This document shows positions 8,464-20,517 of a DNA stretch of 64,000 nucleotides, piece after piece (positions within the stretch are counted from its first letter, which is position 1; each line of letters begins with the position of its first letter). This stretch comes from Ichthyophis bannanicus (taxonomy: Eukaryota; Chordata; Amphibia; Gymnophiona; Ichthyophiidae), in contig CM066035.1 in the NCBI GenBank assembly GCA_033557465.1, positions 923,018,522 through 923,082,521 of the forward strand. The letters run 5' to 3'. The position numbers and the translations under genes were made by a program. The notes below the pieces were generated by a model. It was not told where the DNA came from. It ran no database searches and worked only from the letters and a program-made list of their open reading frames with translations.

Positions 8464-10428
8464 ATGGAGCCGCCTTCTCCTAAGAAGTGCCTTAACTGTG
8501 GAAATACAGTTTTCTTCTTAGACTCCAATAACTGGTGTCTAACCTGTTTGGGTCCTGACCCTTTTCCTCCGGAGCCATTAGGCTACAATTTTATGAGAAG
8601 AGATTTTTCATTTCGAGTTTCCCTCGATACCGCGTTCCCTTCCAGTGTCAGGGAACCGACCATTTCTTCTCTACAGGATCAGGTAACCCACAAACAGTCT
8701 GTTAAAACTAGCCAATCCTTGAGTGGTAGGTCTCATGCCAAGCATGATGACGGCTCTGACCTTGCCCTCAAGACCCTATTGGCTTTAAAACCCCGGCGGG
8801 AGTCTTCGGTCTCCAAAGCCTTTCAGGGGTTTCAGGTTGTTCCTGGGGCTCACCCCTCACAGAACATACCTGAGCATGCTCGGTGGTGGCATCCGCTTCG
8901 AGCGGTACCGATACCCCAGCATCGGCACTGGTGTTGAGCGATTCACTCCTCACCAGGGATCGTCATCTGGCGTTCTCGGTACCTTCGGGACCGATCGATA
9001 CGTCCCAGATTGACTTTCCAGTATCGGCAGCACCGCCGATATGACCACCGACGTCGGTATCCTCTAGACATGCATCGATAGACTCGCTTCCTTCGATGCC
9101 GAGTCTGGAATCGATATCTAGTCTGGAAGACTGGTTACCGACGTGTCTCTGAACCCACGCTTACCGATTCCGGTTGCGCGGTACCGAGGATGCTCACCAA
9201 GAGTTTTCGGTTACCTCAGTACCGCTTGCGCAGCCTCCGATGACTGCTTCGATGTCGCTATCGCCTTCGATTCCGGCTCAGCTTCCAGTATCTGTATCGG
9301 TACCGATACCGGCAGCAACATCGGGACCAGCTCCTTCCATGCATTTTTCACCAGGGTCGCTCCTCTCTATACCCAGTTTTGAGTCGATACCTGGCATGGA
9401 CGATGCAGTACTGACAGATTCAGGTCATAACCGATGGTACCAGTATTCACTGCACCGGACAAGTACATCCTCCAGTGCCCGGGCTACTCCTTCAAGTCTA
9501 GCCTGTTCAGGGATGGTTCCCATTGGAGATCCTTCTTTTCAGAATTTTCTCCTTGACATGGCAACATTCCTTGCTATTCCTATCCCTGCCTATGATCCTA
9601 CACAAGGCTCTTCTGGGGAAAAGGAGAATATAATGCTTCCTTTACATCATTCTTTGCAGGATCTTCTTTTGAAAATATGGGAAACACCTTTAAGGGTTTC
9701 CTCACTTTTACAGCAACTGATCTTTTGTATCAGGTGCCCCCTTCTCCAGGGTTTCAAAAGACTCAACTTCCCCATCATTCTATTGTGGTAGAATCACCAA
9801 TGAGGAAGGTGAAAAGTAAGAAGAAGCACTCTTCTTACCCACCAGGTCGTGAGTCTAGAACACTAGATGCCTTTGGACGTCAAACCTTCCAGACATCTAT
9901 GCTATCAACAAGGATTCTCTCATATATTTTTATATGAGTCTATTCCTTCAGGAGGTTACAAAGCAGTTGTCTCTTCTAACTCCCTTTCTTTCAGAGCCCA
10001 AGACTGCAGATTATTCCTCACTACTTAGTCATAGTCAAAATATCTCTTGGTTTCTTACTCGTGCTTCTCTAGACTCTTTTGAGTCTGTTAGCAGGACCTC
10101 TGCTATAGCCATAGGAGCACGACGTAGAGCCTGGCTCCAAGCTTCAGACTTAAACAGATGGGCACAACAAAGACTGGGTAATACTCCTTGTACTGGAAAA
10201 AATCTCTTCAATAAGGAGTCTTTACGTCAGGTTGCTCACTGCTCCACTGACTTCCCTGTCTCTGAGGCTAAGCCTTCTCCTTCCCCACTGGGTAAGAGAT
10301 GCCCTACTAAACCTTCTTTCCCTAAAAGAAGAAGGTTTTATTCTTCTCCTGCCCCTCATACAGATGTTCCCAAACAAGGGAAACCTCGCCCTAGTCTGAA
10401 GAATCCAAACTCAAGCCAAGAACATTAA
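8464..10428 (+). pseudogene. DIRS copy E ORF1, gag-like, frameshifted
   Basis: Starts at an ATG followed by a cysteine cluster (CLNC...CLTCLGPD) equivalent to the ORF1 finger of copy A. The reading frame is intact to 8937, then moves through at least three frames (9174-9791, 9677-9937, 9934-10428). Conserved ORF1 blocks are clear: LPHHSIVVES, KKKHSSYPPGRE, and ASLDSFESVSRTSAIAIGAR. The middle is Ser/Pro-rich, and the end is basic (KRCPTKPSFPKRRRF). It should not produce a full protein. Confidence 0.82.
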
Positions 10429-11912
10429 CCCTCAATGGGGTTCTAATTGATCTCTTATAACATTCAGTTCACTTCTTCTCAGCAGAAGTTGTTTCACTGT
10501 TTTTTCATTTAAAACTCTAGCCATGGATTCCTGTTTCCAGGACATTCACTTGCTCTTAGGTAGACTGAGCTGTCAGGAGATTCATGTCTGTGGGTCACAG
10601 GGTTTTCCTCCTCTTCCTACCATGAAGAGAGGTTTACCAACTATCTCATAATAGTTTCCCTGTACCACCATGAATTTTTTCCTTCTACAGACTTACCATA
10701 TAGCAAGTCTCCCTTCAGCTCATATTTTTCTTTGCCCTCGTTTCCAGGGCTTCCCCTGTACAAGTGGTACCATACAACTGGAAGGCTTTCTTATCCTTTT
10801 AGTCTTCCTTTCTTTTCCAGTGTAGAGTTTTCTCTGGAGTAACCTCCCTGCTTTCATTGGGCAGCTCATCAGACATGATCAGGATTTTCTCTTCTTGTTC
10901 TGTCTGTTCTCTCTGTTACAAACAGAAAGATTCTCTCTGCTGTTCTATTCAGCAGCTGCCCATGCAGGAGTTCCAGTGATTGGACTACTGGTACTTTTCT
11001 ACCAGTTCCAGTCTTGTCTTCCACTACTTTTCTCTGGCCTTAGTAGTGTTTCCAAGATAGTGCTCATCTATCTTGGATAATCCTTATTGCTTCTTTTCTG
11101 GACTTTGCAGCATAACTGAGGTGGCAGCTGGTTTCCTCCAACAGCCACTTTTATTTCCCAATTCTCCTGCATAGTGCTCTCTGCAATCATACTGAGAAGC
11201 TTTCCACTATGGGCCCTTGCTAGAGAGCATGGGGATTTTTTCTCTAATTACTATCCTATATGGTTGGAAAAGGCTTCCTCAGTCATTCCTCATGACTGTA
11301 GGGGTTCTTTACACCCTTCTATTTCCTTTTAATAAAGGACATAAGCCCTCTCTATATGACAGTCTAAAGAGTTACCCAGTTTCTACAGGAAATATGCTCT
11401 TTTTCCTTGCAGCTTGTCCTCATGGTATCCTAATCCTTCATGGACAGCACATATTTACTTAAACAACGCATGATACCCCCCCCCCCCTTGTTCCTCAAGT
11501 GGGTCAACCTGGTATCTCATCCTATGCGTTTTTCTGTCCATTTACCATGCTTGAGTTCTATAAGACTCAGGACTTGCTGTTTACAGACTGATATTATCCT
11601 CTGTTTTTCACGCAACCATCCTGGTTATTTCACTGGATAACATTCCTGCACCATCTTAGCCAGGGGGAATAGATTCTCTATATATCTTCTCAAGTAGGTT
11701 CCACCTCCTTGTTAGATGAATCTTTCTCCTTCACATCCCCCATGTGAATGTTCTTATGGGCATATCTCTATCTGCTTAGTTGCAGACATTTATCTTTAGA
11801 CATCTATATACTTCTCTATAGATATCTATGTCTGTAAGCTGCGTGTGCATATTCTATGCCCCTCCAGATCTCACTATGGACAGATATATATATATATATA
11901 TGTATATATGTA

Positions 11913-11967
<55 letters not shown>

Positions 11968-12040
11968 GTATATATACCCCTGTCTCTCTCTATATATATA
12001 TACATATATATATATATGTATATATACCCCGGTCTCTCTC

Positions 12041-12071
<31 letters not shown>

Positions 12072-12084
12072 TTATATACCCCTG

Positions 12085-12139
<55 letters not shown>

Positions 12140-12142
12140 CCC

Positions 12143-12185
<43 letters not shown>

Positions 12186-13025
12186 ATATATATGTGTATC
12201 TGTTGAGATACTTCCTTATAGGTAGATAAGTATTTCCATACTTATCTCTCTGTCTATGCTTATAAAAGGTTTTACCTTCCTATAGGTTCCAGACAGTGGG
12301 CTTGCATATCTTCATACTGTCCCTCAGTATGTCTGGGGTATTATGCACTCAACCACTATTGTGGTACTGACAGCTCCTACTTTGACCCTAGGTCTAGGTA
12401 TCCCTGAAGCTCTATGCTTCACTATATTTCCTATCTCCCAACAGATAGGAAAGACAGGGTGGATCTTCAGTAGATCTGAAGTTTCAGCCCTTCAGACATC
12501 TGTCCTCCTTGGGAATATGGGCTTTTTTCCATACCCCTTCTTCCCTCCAGGACTGGCTAGTTGTCCAAATCAGTCAGTCTTCCTCTTTTGCTCCTAAATG
12601 TTACTACCTCTGTATCCAAAAGAGTTCCCAGCTTTTCCATAAAGCTTCCACTAAAGACCTGACGTTTTTGTACTACCCCAGTTGACACCTGGGTCACCTG
12701 TCAATTCCAGATTTGGACCTTCGCCTTCACTTCAGTGAGATCACCTTGAAGATTCCTCTACTGGAACTCTAGTAGATTCCATCAGCCTCTCTACTTCCTG
12801 CAATCCAGTAGGTGAGGTCCATATTGTGATTGTTCACGTCAATATTTTTTCATGGTAATTATCATACATACAAGGACTCCTTTCCTGTAGTCCTTAGGTT
12901 AGCTGTTTTTCTACAGCTCCTCTTTTCAACTCCTACCCTCCATCCTCAGGATGCCTGGCCATATGAGGTGTAGCATGTTCCAATCCTCACCTTGATAGGG
13001 CTCCAGGCATCTTAGCTTGGGAGTC
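10429..13025 (+). pseudogene. DIRS copy E decayed RT / RNase H / recombinase region
   Basis: No long frame remains. Weak traces of the RNase H region appear at 11280-11520: a PFNKG stretch where copy A has YVNKQGG, a CPHGIL stretch matching SHGILL, and FLKWV matching FLKWGLP. The order is the same as in copy A. The AT microsatellite at 11884-12204 interrupts the region. Recombinase motifs are not identifiable. I infer that this is an RT-recombinase region eroded by mutation and not a separate nonautonomous design, but the evidence is thin. Confidence 0.5.
11884..12204. repeat. AT-rich microsatellite, (TA)n with ATGT and CCTGTCTC interruptions
   Basis: About 320 bases, mostly TA dinucleotide runs, with short CCCCTGTCTCTCTC-type blocks repeated about four times at 60-70 base spacing, so it has both a dinucleotide and a longer period. 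All three forward frames are open through it (Tyr/Ile-rich), purely because of composition. Confidence 0.95.
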
Positions 13026-13122
13026 CCCATATGTGAAGACTCATTCCTGCTTGTTCCTGGAGATAGCACAGTTACTTACCTGTAACAGGTGATCTCTGGG
13101 AACAGCAGGAATAAGTCTTCAC
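13026..13122. repeat. DIRS copy E internal complementary region
   Basis: Contains the complement of copy E's own left end (cccatatgtgaagactcatt...), the complement of the 27-nt extension (agcacagttacttacctgta...) and the complement of its own right end. It tracks the subfamily-specific bases of this copy and not those of copies A and B. Confidence 0.87.
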
Positions 13123-13198
13123 AACCCACCCACCTCCCCTAGGAGTTGTATCTCTCTATCTATCTTCCTTTCCTCTTTCTCTCTTTTTGTCTCAGCTA

Positions 13199-13393
13199 TA
13201 AAACTCAACTGAGGAGAGACAGTTGGAAAGGTGGGGAGGCAGCACGCAGGCGCTGAGGGATGCTCCCAAAAGCTTTCTGATTGGACGCTGGGGAGCGTTC
13301 CCCAGCAGGCTCCGTCGGTACCGACGTACCCATATGTGAAGACTTATTACTGCTGTTCCCAGAGATCACCTGTTACAGGTAAGTAACTGTGCT
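13199..13393. repeat. DIRS copy E right inverted terminal repeat plus 27-nt extension
   Basis: Inverse of 8094-8257, with a 3-base insertion near the inner edge. The extension 13367-13393 keeps the palindrome CACCTGTTACAGGTA(G) and carries CAG|GTAAGT, a consensus splice-donor form. Confidence 0.87.
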
Positions 13394-15605
13394 TTACTGA
13401 GCATTTGTATAGCGCTACAAGATGCAAAGACATGTAAGAGACAGTCCCTGATCATCAGGGGGAATGGTAAGAAACAAAGGAGATCAGGTGAGTCAAGATC
13501 CAAAAGCGGCAGCAAAGAGCAGAGTTTTCAGCCTGGATTTGAAAAGGGCCAGAGAAGGCGCCTGACTAATTCGTTCCAGGCATAAGGAGAGCAAGGTGAA
13601 AGGAGCCAAAGTTGAGTTAGCAATAGAAGAGAAGGGCACAGATAGAAGCAATTTGCCAGAAGAGCGGAGTTTCCGGGGAAGGGTGTAGAGAGAGAGAAGA
13701 AAGGTAGTGAGGAGCTGCAGAGTGAATGCACTTAGAGGTCAACAGGAGAAGTTTGAACTGGATGCGGAAACAGGGAGCCAATTAAGTGACTTGAAAAGAG
13801 GGGTAATAAGAGCATGACAAGGCTGGCAGAAGATTAGCCATGCAGCAGAGTGCTGAACAGATTGAAGGGGAGAGAGATATGATTCAGTGGGAGACCAGAA
13901 AGGAGTAGGTTACAATAGTGTGACTAAGGATTGGATAAGTATCTTAGTAGTGTGTTCAGAAAGGAATGGGTGAATTTTGTTGATCTTAAAGAGAAAGAAA
14001 CAGCAGGTCTTAGCTATCAGATGGATGTGTGGAGAAGGAGAGAGAGAAGTCAAAGACGACCCCAATGTTGCGAGCCGAGGAAACGGAGGAGTAGAGAGTT
14101 ATCCACAGACTGAGAAAGAAAGAAGGGGAGAGGAGGTTTTAGGGAGAAAATAAGTTCGGTTTTGGCCATGTTCCATTCCAAGCAGGGGTGAGGCATCCAA
14201 GCAGCAGTGTCAGAAAAGCAGGCAAAGATATGGGTCTGGATTGCCAGAGATTTCAGGTGTAGAGAGGTAGATCTGGGAGTCATCAGCATAAAGATGGTAC
14301 TGAAAGCCATGGGAAGAGATGAGTGCACCAAGGGACTTGTATAGAGAGAGAAAAGGAGTGGACCCCAGACAGATCCTTGGGGTATACCAACTGAGAGCGG
14401 GATAGCAGCAGAGGAGGATCTACCATAACAAACACTGAAAGAGCTATGGGAGAGAGACAAGGAGAACCAGGATAGTACAGAGCCCTTAAAACCAAGTGAG
14501 GACAGGGTATCAAGAAGAAGGTTATGGTCAGCAGTGTCAAAAGCAGCAGAGAGGTCCAGAAGGATGAGGACTGACTAAAGGCCCTTGGATTTTCCCAGGG
14601 ACCAAGTCACTGGAGACTTTGGCAAGAGCCGTTACAGTAGAATGTAAAGGATGAAAGCCAGATTGTAAAGGATCCAGGAGGGCTTGAGAGGAAGGAAAGT
14701 CAAGGCAATGGCAATGAACCGCACCTTCAAGTAGTTTAGAAACGAAGGGGAAGAGGGAGATGGGTCGATAGTTAGGAAAGGTAGGATCAAGTGAGCATTT
14801 CTTGAGGAGAGGTGTAACAGCATGCTTGAAAACTGCAAGGACAGTTGCAGTGAAGAATGATAGGTTGAGAATATGAGAGATGGAAAGAACAACAGTGGAG
14901 GAGATGGGACTTAGGAGACTGGTGGAAATGGGAGCAGGTATTGAGTTTGGAGTAGGAAAGAAGGTGTGTGATTTCCTCCTCAGGGATCATAGACAAGGAA
15001 GAAAGAGTGGGAAAGTTGGGAGTGTAGAATGGGAGGAGGGTAGGTAATTGGAGGGTTTTTTTGTGGATTTTGTCATGGAAATAGCCAGGGTTTGGGCAAA
15101 AAGGGAGGGGGGGTACATCTGCAAGGGAGTGGGATTTGAGCCAAGCACGCTCAGCTGAATGGGCACAGAAACGTAGATAGCGGATAGTGTAAAAAAAAAA
15201 AAAAAAGCCAGGTGTGGGGTATAGTGCGCCTCTCAGGACGTGGCATGGGCGGAGCAAGAGCATCCAGAGCAGAGGAGAGTACAGCGTTATAGGAAACTAC
15301 TGCCTCATCAACAGACTCAGATGGCATAGTGGAGAAAAGAGGTGATGAAACTGTGAAGGAGAGAGCCAAAGGGTCAAAAGCATGAAGATTTCTAAAGAGG
15401 TTGGAAGAGACAGGGCGAAGTTGAGGCGGTGGATGATGAAGAGTGAAGCTTAGCAGGTGATGGTCAGATAAGGGAAGAATTGAGGTGCAGAAGTTTAAGG
15501 GTAAACAATTAGAGAAAAATATATGGTCAAGGCAGTGGCCAATGCTGGTGATTGGGGGCAGTAGAGCAAAGCTGGAGGTCGAATGAGGTACTAAGGAAAA
15601 GGAGC
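13394..15605 (-). mobile_element. L2/Rex-like LINE, minus strand, nearly 2.2 kb
   Basis: The 3' end is at 13394 (a tail reading cttgtagcgctatacaaatgctc on the minus strand). It matches the + strand LINE tail at 30020-30345. RT motifs are at 14050-14460 (minus): [20 protein letters not shown], with the following YADD region disrupted by a frameshift. The C-terminal coding block at 13528-13731 (YAWNELVRR, PFSNPG) matches the 30040 copy. Upstream frames at 14632-15369 show the pre-RT region. Several frameshifts make it a dead copy. Confidence 0.75.
14050..14460 (-). pseudogene. LINE reverse transcriptase fragment
   Basis: The frame carries [17 protein letters not shown] (RT motif 4) and ends in the post-catalytic region. 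The expected YADD catalytic motif falls in a shifted frame, so the enzyme is inactive. It is part of the minus-strand L2/Rex-like LINE at 13394-15605. Confidence 0.75.
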
Positions 15606-17235
15606 TTTAAAGCATAAAAGAACCTCTCTGAACTCTTACTGAAAGAGCTCAGAGATGCTCTTGCAGGGCCATTAAAAGATGTTTTTAATAGATCCTTGAA
15701 GATGGGAGAAGTTCTATAGGACTGGAAAAGGGCTGATATGGCACCTCTTCACAAAAGTGATAATAGGGAAGAAATGACAAACTACAGGCCAGGAAGCCTT
15801 GCCTCAGTAGCAGGAAATGTAATGGAGGCGCTCCTGAAAGAGCAAATAGTGGACTTCCTCGAAACCAACAGGTTGCATGATCCTAGGCAACATGGTTTTA
15901 CCAAAGGACGATCTTGCCAAATAAATCTGATTGAGTTCTTTGGGTGGCCAGAGAACTAGATCAAGGGCATGCGATGGATGTGAACCTCCTAGATTTCAGC
16001 AAAGCCTTTGATACTTGTTCCTAATAGGATTATCAATAAACGAAACAGCTTGGTGATGGGTCCCAAGGTGGTGAACTGGATCAGAAATTGGATGACTGAC
16101 AGACGACAGAAATTGATGGTAAACGGAACTCACTTGGATGAAAGGAAGGTGATTAGTGGTGTGCCCCAGGGTTCGGTCCTGGGACCAGTACTATTCAGTG
16201 TATTTGTGAGTGATATTGCTGAAGGACTGAATGGAAAAGTCTGTCTTTTTGCAGATGACTTGTAAATCTGCAACAGAGTGGTCTCCCCTGAGGGAGTGGA
16301 CAACACGAGGAAAGAACTACAAAAGCTTGAAGAATGGTCCAATGCTTGGCAGTTAAGATTTATTGTGAAGAAGTGCAGTGTCATACACTTGGGAAGCAGA
16401 AATCCAAGGAAATTGTATGCGATAGGAGGCAAGAACCAGGAGATAGACCTCGGAGTGATTTGTTTCTGAGGATCTCAAGGTGGCAAAACAGTGTAACAAG
16501 GTGGTGGCAAAAGCCAGAAGGATGCTGGATTGCATACAGAGAGAAATTACCAGCAGAAAGGAGGAGGTACTAATGCCACTATACAAGCCTCTGGTGAGAC
16601 TTTAATTGGAATATTATATTAAGTTTTGGAGACCATATCTCGTAAAGGATATAAAAAGACTGGAGGGCTGTTCAGAGGAAGGCATCCAAAATGATTTGGA
16701 GCCTGCGTCAGAAGATGTATGAGAAGAGACTTGAAGACCTAAATATGTACACTCTGGAGGAGAGGAGAGTCAGGGAAGATATAATTCATACCTTTAAATA
16801 CTTAAGAGTATTAATGAACAAACAAACCTCTTCCAAAGATGGGGAAGCTATAAAATAGAGGGCATAACATAAAGCTGCAAAGGGGTAAACTGAAAGGCAA
16901 TGTCAAGAAATACTTTTTCACTTAAAGAATGGTGGATGCTTGGAATGCCCTCCTGATGGAAGAGGTGGGGTCAAATACAGTGACAGAATTCAAAATGTCA
17001 TGGGGCAGACACAGTGCATCCCTTTATAGCAACAGGATAAAATCAAAATAAACATAACTATCTCTTACATCTCAACAAATAGGGGTGATCTGCACGGAGC
17101 GGTGGGTACACCCCTAAACAAAGGAATGGGAAGGGATGACCTGCATGGAGCTGCAGGTGCACCTACTCTTACTGCCTTACTTGGCAGACTAGATGGACCA
17201 TACTGGTCTTTATCTGCCATCATATACTATGTTAC
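15606..17235 (+). mobile_element. CR1/L2-group LINE, RT and 3' end, 5'-truncated
   Basis: RT coding pieces in order: NYRPGSLASVAGNVMEALL and QHGFTKGRSC (15738-15959), [13 protein letters not shown] and FADD (16008-16265), then the post-RT region. Frames are interrupted at least three times, including a stop immediately after FADDL at 16263-16265. The 3' end (ggcagactagatggaccatactggtc ... tactatgttactat) matches the tail at 43080-43160. It is the same family as the LINE starting at 32195. Confidence 0.85.
15738..16469 (+). pseudogene. LINE reverse transcriptase, broken
   Basis: Three adjacent frames give the RT fingers and palm: QHGFTKGRSC near 15885-15915, [10 protein letters not shown] near 16157-16186, and FADD at about 16250-16261 followed by a stop. 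Catalytic aspartates are present, but the protein is split by stops and a deletion around 15960-16010. It would have performed target-primed reverse transcription. Confidence 0.8.
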
Positions 17236-17236
17236 T

Positions 17237-17688
17237 ATATAAGGATCCAGAGGGGTTATCTGTAATCTGTGAACTATCATTAAAACCATCTGTAGTACCT
17301 GAAGACTGGCAAATGGCCAGTATAATGCCAGTTTTTAAAAAGGGTTCCAGGGGTGATCCGGGAAACTACAGGCCGGTGAGCCTGCCATCAGTACCGGTCA
17401 AAATGGTAGAAATCATTATAAAGAACAAAATTACTGAACATGTAGATAGTCGTGGTTTAATGGGAGAAAACCAACATGGCTTTAGCCAAGGAAGGTCTTG
17501 TCTTACTAATCTGTTATATTTTTTTGAAGGTGTGAGTAAGCAGTTAGACAAAGGTGAGTCAGTTGGATTTGCCTCAGGCCACCCAGTGGTACTTCCAAAT
17601 CATGCGACGTTGGATTTCAATAGCTGATTTACCCAAAGAGATAAGTGTGCCTTTCTTTTTGAATTAAATTAGATTATTAAAATGGATA
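17237..17688 (+). mobile_element. CR1 fragment (17237 to about 17570) and unassigned flank
   Basis: Encodes the CR1 segment [32 protein letters not shown] and [20 protein letters not shown] in one open frame (17193-17627). This is close to the long CR1 at 58864-63839 but on the opposite strand. Homology stops near 17570. The remaining 120 bases up to DIRS copy C are AT-rich and unassigned. Confidence 0.8.
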
Positions 17689-17848
17689 TTCTCCAGGAAC
17701 AAGCAGGAAGTCAGTCCTCACTTATGGGTGATGTGGGTACCGACGGAGCCCGCAAGGAGCAATTCCCCAGCTTTCAAAGAAAGCCTTTGGGATCGCTAGC
17801 ACGCATGTGTGGTCCTCTTCCTGCCCAAAGGTGCCATCTTGTTCAGTC
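17689..17848. repeat. DIRS copy C left inverted terminal repeat
   Basis: About 160 bases, inverse of 23672-23829, starting TTCTCCAGGAACAAGCAGG and ending at gtgccatcttgttcagtc. The left-end-specific bases (AACAAG) recur as complement in the ICR of the same copy. Confidence 0.9.
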
Positions 17849-18113
17849 TCCCTTCTTTTGCGGAGCCCTTCTGACGCACGTCCTCATTCCTCGGAAAACG
17901 TTTTCTCTTTTCGGCCCTTTGGCCTTTTTTCCCAGCTACACCGGTCCTCTCCCGTCCTGCCCAACACACCCACTTCAACTGTGGGCCAGGGGATCCCTGT
18001 TTTTCCCTATTTTTCCCTCCTTCAGTTTTTCTTACTTCGGGCCATTTTCGCGCCCTTTTTTCTAACCGCTGGCCTCGAGGGTATTCGAACTCGCAGGGGC
18101 TCTTTTTGCCCCC

Positions 18114-20054
18114 ATGGCCACTGGCTTCAAAAAATGTGACAGATGCTCCAAAAACATGTCACTCACAGACACCCACGACTGTTGTCTGCGGTGCGTGGGG
18201 GCTGACCACAACCCAGAGCTCTGCTTTCTTTGAAAGAAAATGTCCACTAAGGCCTTACAAAGCCATAAGCAGAAGTCTGACAATATTTTCCATAAGTCAG
18301 CACCAGAGTCCCTGGTGACACCCCGCTCTACCGATCCACCACTTGCGGGGTCCCCCGCAGGGACTCTGTGTCCCAAGTGTCACTCTGACCAGGGTTTGCC
18401 CGAGGTGGAATGGCAAAAAAAGAAAACGACCTCAAAGACGCTGTCGGGGGTTCCGGATAAGCGTTAGCGGTCTCATGCTCATTCCCTTAGCCCTTAACCG
18501 GCATTCCCAAGAGTCTGACAAGGAGTGGCCTCGAAAGGTACCTTGTACAGACACGGAGGCCTCTGGTGATGGCGCCCAGTCTCCTGAGGGTCATCCCAGT
18601 GAGGACCCCTTTCCTCCTCCACGCCAGACCCGGTAACCCTGGTCTCAGTGTCCCAGGGACCCACTCCTGAGTGGAAGTCCCGTACGTTGACACTAGCGCG
18701 CAGAGTTTCTGCCTTCCTAGCTGCCCTACAGACGCTCCTGCCCAGCACGTCTGGCTTGCGCCTCGAGACCGAGGGTCCTTCTACTGTTGTTCTGAAAACT
18801 GCCTTGGAAACCCCCGAGAGGCACGGGCCTCGCAAGGGTCCTCTGCATCGGTCTTGCTCGCCGTTCCATTCCTCAGGGGCGAGGTCTTCCAGAGTCAGTG
18901 CCTCTGGCTCCAGTATGGCCTTGGCCACCGGATGTAGGGATCAGCCTGACTCAGAGTCTTTCTCGGGCTGGGAATTGGGCGGGGATATATCCCCTGAAAC
19001 CCGCACCCATCGGGACCTTCCTTCTGACCCATCCCCTCCCACCTCGCAAATGTGATTAACCCCCTGAAGATATCTCCTTCTTGGTATTCGTGCGGGATAT
19101 GGCTTGGGCCCTCAATCTGCCCACGCAGACCGAGGAAGAGCCGAGGGCAGAGGAACTCGACATTTTGCAATATGAGTCTCTTCCAAGGGAGTCTCTCACG
19201 GTCCCTGTGCTGTCCATCCTGACCCGGCTGCTGCTCTGCATGTGGGAAGCACCCGCCTCGGTCCCTATCATCAGTAAAAGACTCAATGCCATGTACAGAG
19301 TCCAGCGTGACCCTGGGTTTCAAAAGGTCCAGTTTCCTCATACCTCCATGGTAGTGGAATCCACGATGAAGAAACAGAAGAGAGCCCTAAGTCGCATTCT
19401 TTGGTTCTGCCTGGCAGAGAATCCCGTGCTCTCTATGCCCTCGGGCATGTCTTACCAGGGATCAATGCTGGCATGCCGCATCCAGGCATACCAACTATAT
19501 ATGGGTATGTTCCTTCGTGACCTCGCTAAAGAGCTCGGCAGTTTCTCCACGGGCTTCGAAGGTAACCACCGTCTCAGATTTCAGACCCTCCTGAGATCGG
19601 TCACATACTGCTTGAAATACCTTTCTTGCGCTGCAAATGATGGGTTCGAGTCCTCTGCCCGTGTGGCAGCGGCTGGCATCGAGCCTGGCATCAAGCATGG
19701 CTCGAGTCCTCAGACCCGGAACAGTAGGTCCAGGAGAATCTTTTGGATGTTCCCTGCCTCGGTGAATAACTGTTCAGCAAGCCCATGTAGGATAAGGCAG
19801 CTGAGATCGAGGCGGAGTTCGTAATCTGCACTCGTCTCTCTCAGACAACCTCATCCCTTCCTATGAAGAAACAGCACAGCAAGAAACCCTTCTTTCAGAG
19901 GAAGGGGCTTCATTACCAGGAATACCCACCTTATCTGCCTGCCCCAGCATTGACGCCCAGCGGCCAAGGTGAGGGTGGTGCTCAGGGCCACCGAAAACCT
20001 AAGAGACCCAAGACCCAACCATCGGCAAAACCCCAGCCAGATCCGGGGTTTTGA
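18114..20054 (+). pseudogene. DIRS copy C ORF1, gag-like, broken
   Basis: The ATG at 18114 starts the conserved finger region (KKCDRCSKNMSLTDTHDCCLRC) but a stop follows by codon 40. Homology resumes in other frames: FVRDMAWALNLP near 19090, MVVESTMKKQKR near 19350, MLACRIQAYQLYMGMFLRDLAKEL near 19470-19530 and a basic tail near 19860. The middle Ser/Pro-rich region is poorly conserved. No full-length product is possible. Confidence 0.83.
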
Positions 20055-20246
20055 TGCCAAATGTATAGCCCCTCATCTTCCGGAGGCGCTCCTGCCGGTA
20101 GGAGAACGTCTATCTCTTTTTGCCCCTGAGTGGGAGGCCATCACAGTGGACACCTGGGTCCTCTAGGTCTTCCAGGAAGGTTACTGTCTCCATCTGGACA
20201 GACTTCCCACTCCCTCCTCCCCAGCGGAGCTTACTCAGCTACCCTC

Positions 20247-20517
20247 ATACCAGGCTTGCTTGAACAGGCTTGACCCAACAACACATTACACCATTTTCCC
20301 ATATTGCAAGGCTCTTTTCAGACAATATGTCTTCCTAATGTAAATAATTACTCTGACTGCTTTTGTTTTAAATAATTGCCCCGGTTATCCAAGTTGTTGT
20401 TATTGTTATATGTAAAACCAGATAAATGCAACTTGTCTGAAGTTTTCTTGTTCTCTGTAAACCGCGCTGATAATGAATAGTGCGGTATATAAAAGATGTT
20501 AATAAATAAATAAATAA
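20247..20517 (+). mobile_element. L2-like LINE 3' tail inserted in DIRS copy C
   Basis: About 270 bases interrupting the RT frame between the upstream GEL block and the GRGFYSLYFLIPK block. It ends with a small hairpin (aaccgcgctgataatgaatagtgcggt) and an A/T-rich AATAAATAAATAA tail, the same 3' signature as at 29300, 40000 and 55753. It is 5'-truncated and non-coding. The exact left boundary and target duplication are not resolved. Confidence 0.7.

Larger units (their letters stand above)
8094..13393 (+). mobile_element. DIRS-type retrotransposon copy E (older, diverged subfamily)
   Basis: Both termini are present: left repeat 8094-8257, right repeat 13199-13366 and 27-nt extension 13367-13393. 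The ICR is at 13026-13122. The terminal repeats differ from copies A and B over most of their length but keep the CTCCAGG outer end, the GGTACCGACGGAGCC-type segment and the palindromic extension. ORF1 is recognisable in pieces, and the RT and recombinase are heavily decayed. It sits in the trinucleotide tail of a minus-strand LINE: ctacta lies on the left and the LINE 3' end starts immediately on the right. Confidence 0.88.

Noticed and set aside
11828..12229. Three overlapping Tyr/Ile-rich open frames
   Set aside because: They are translations of the (TA)n microsatellite; composition alone keeps them open.
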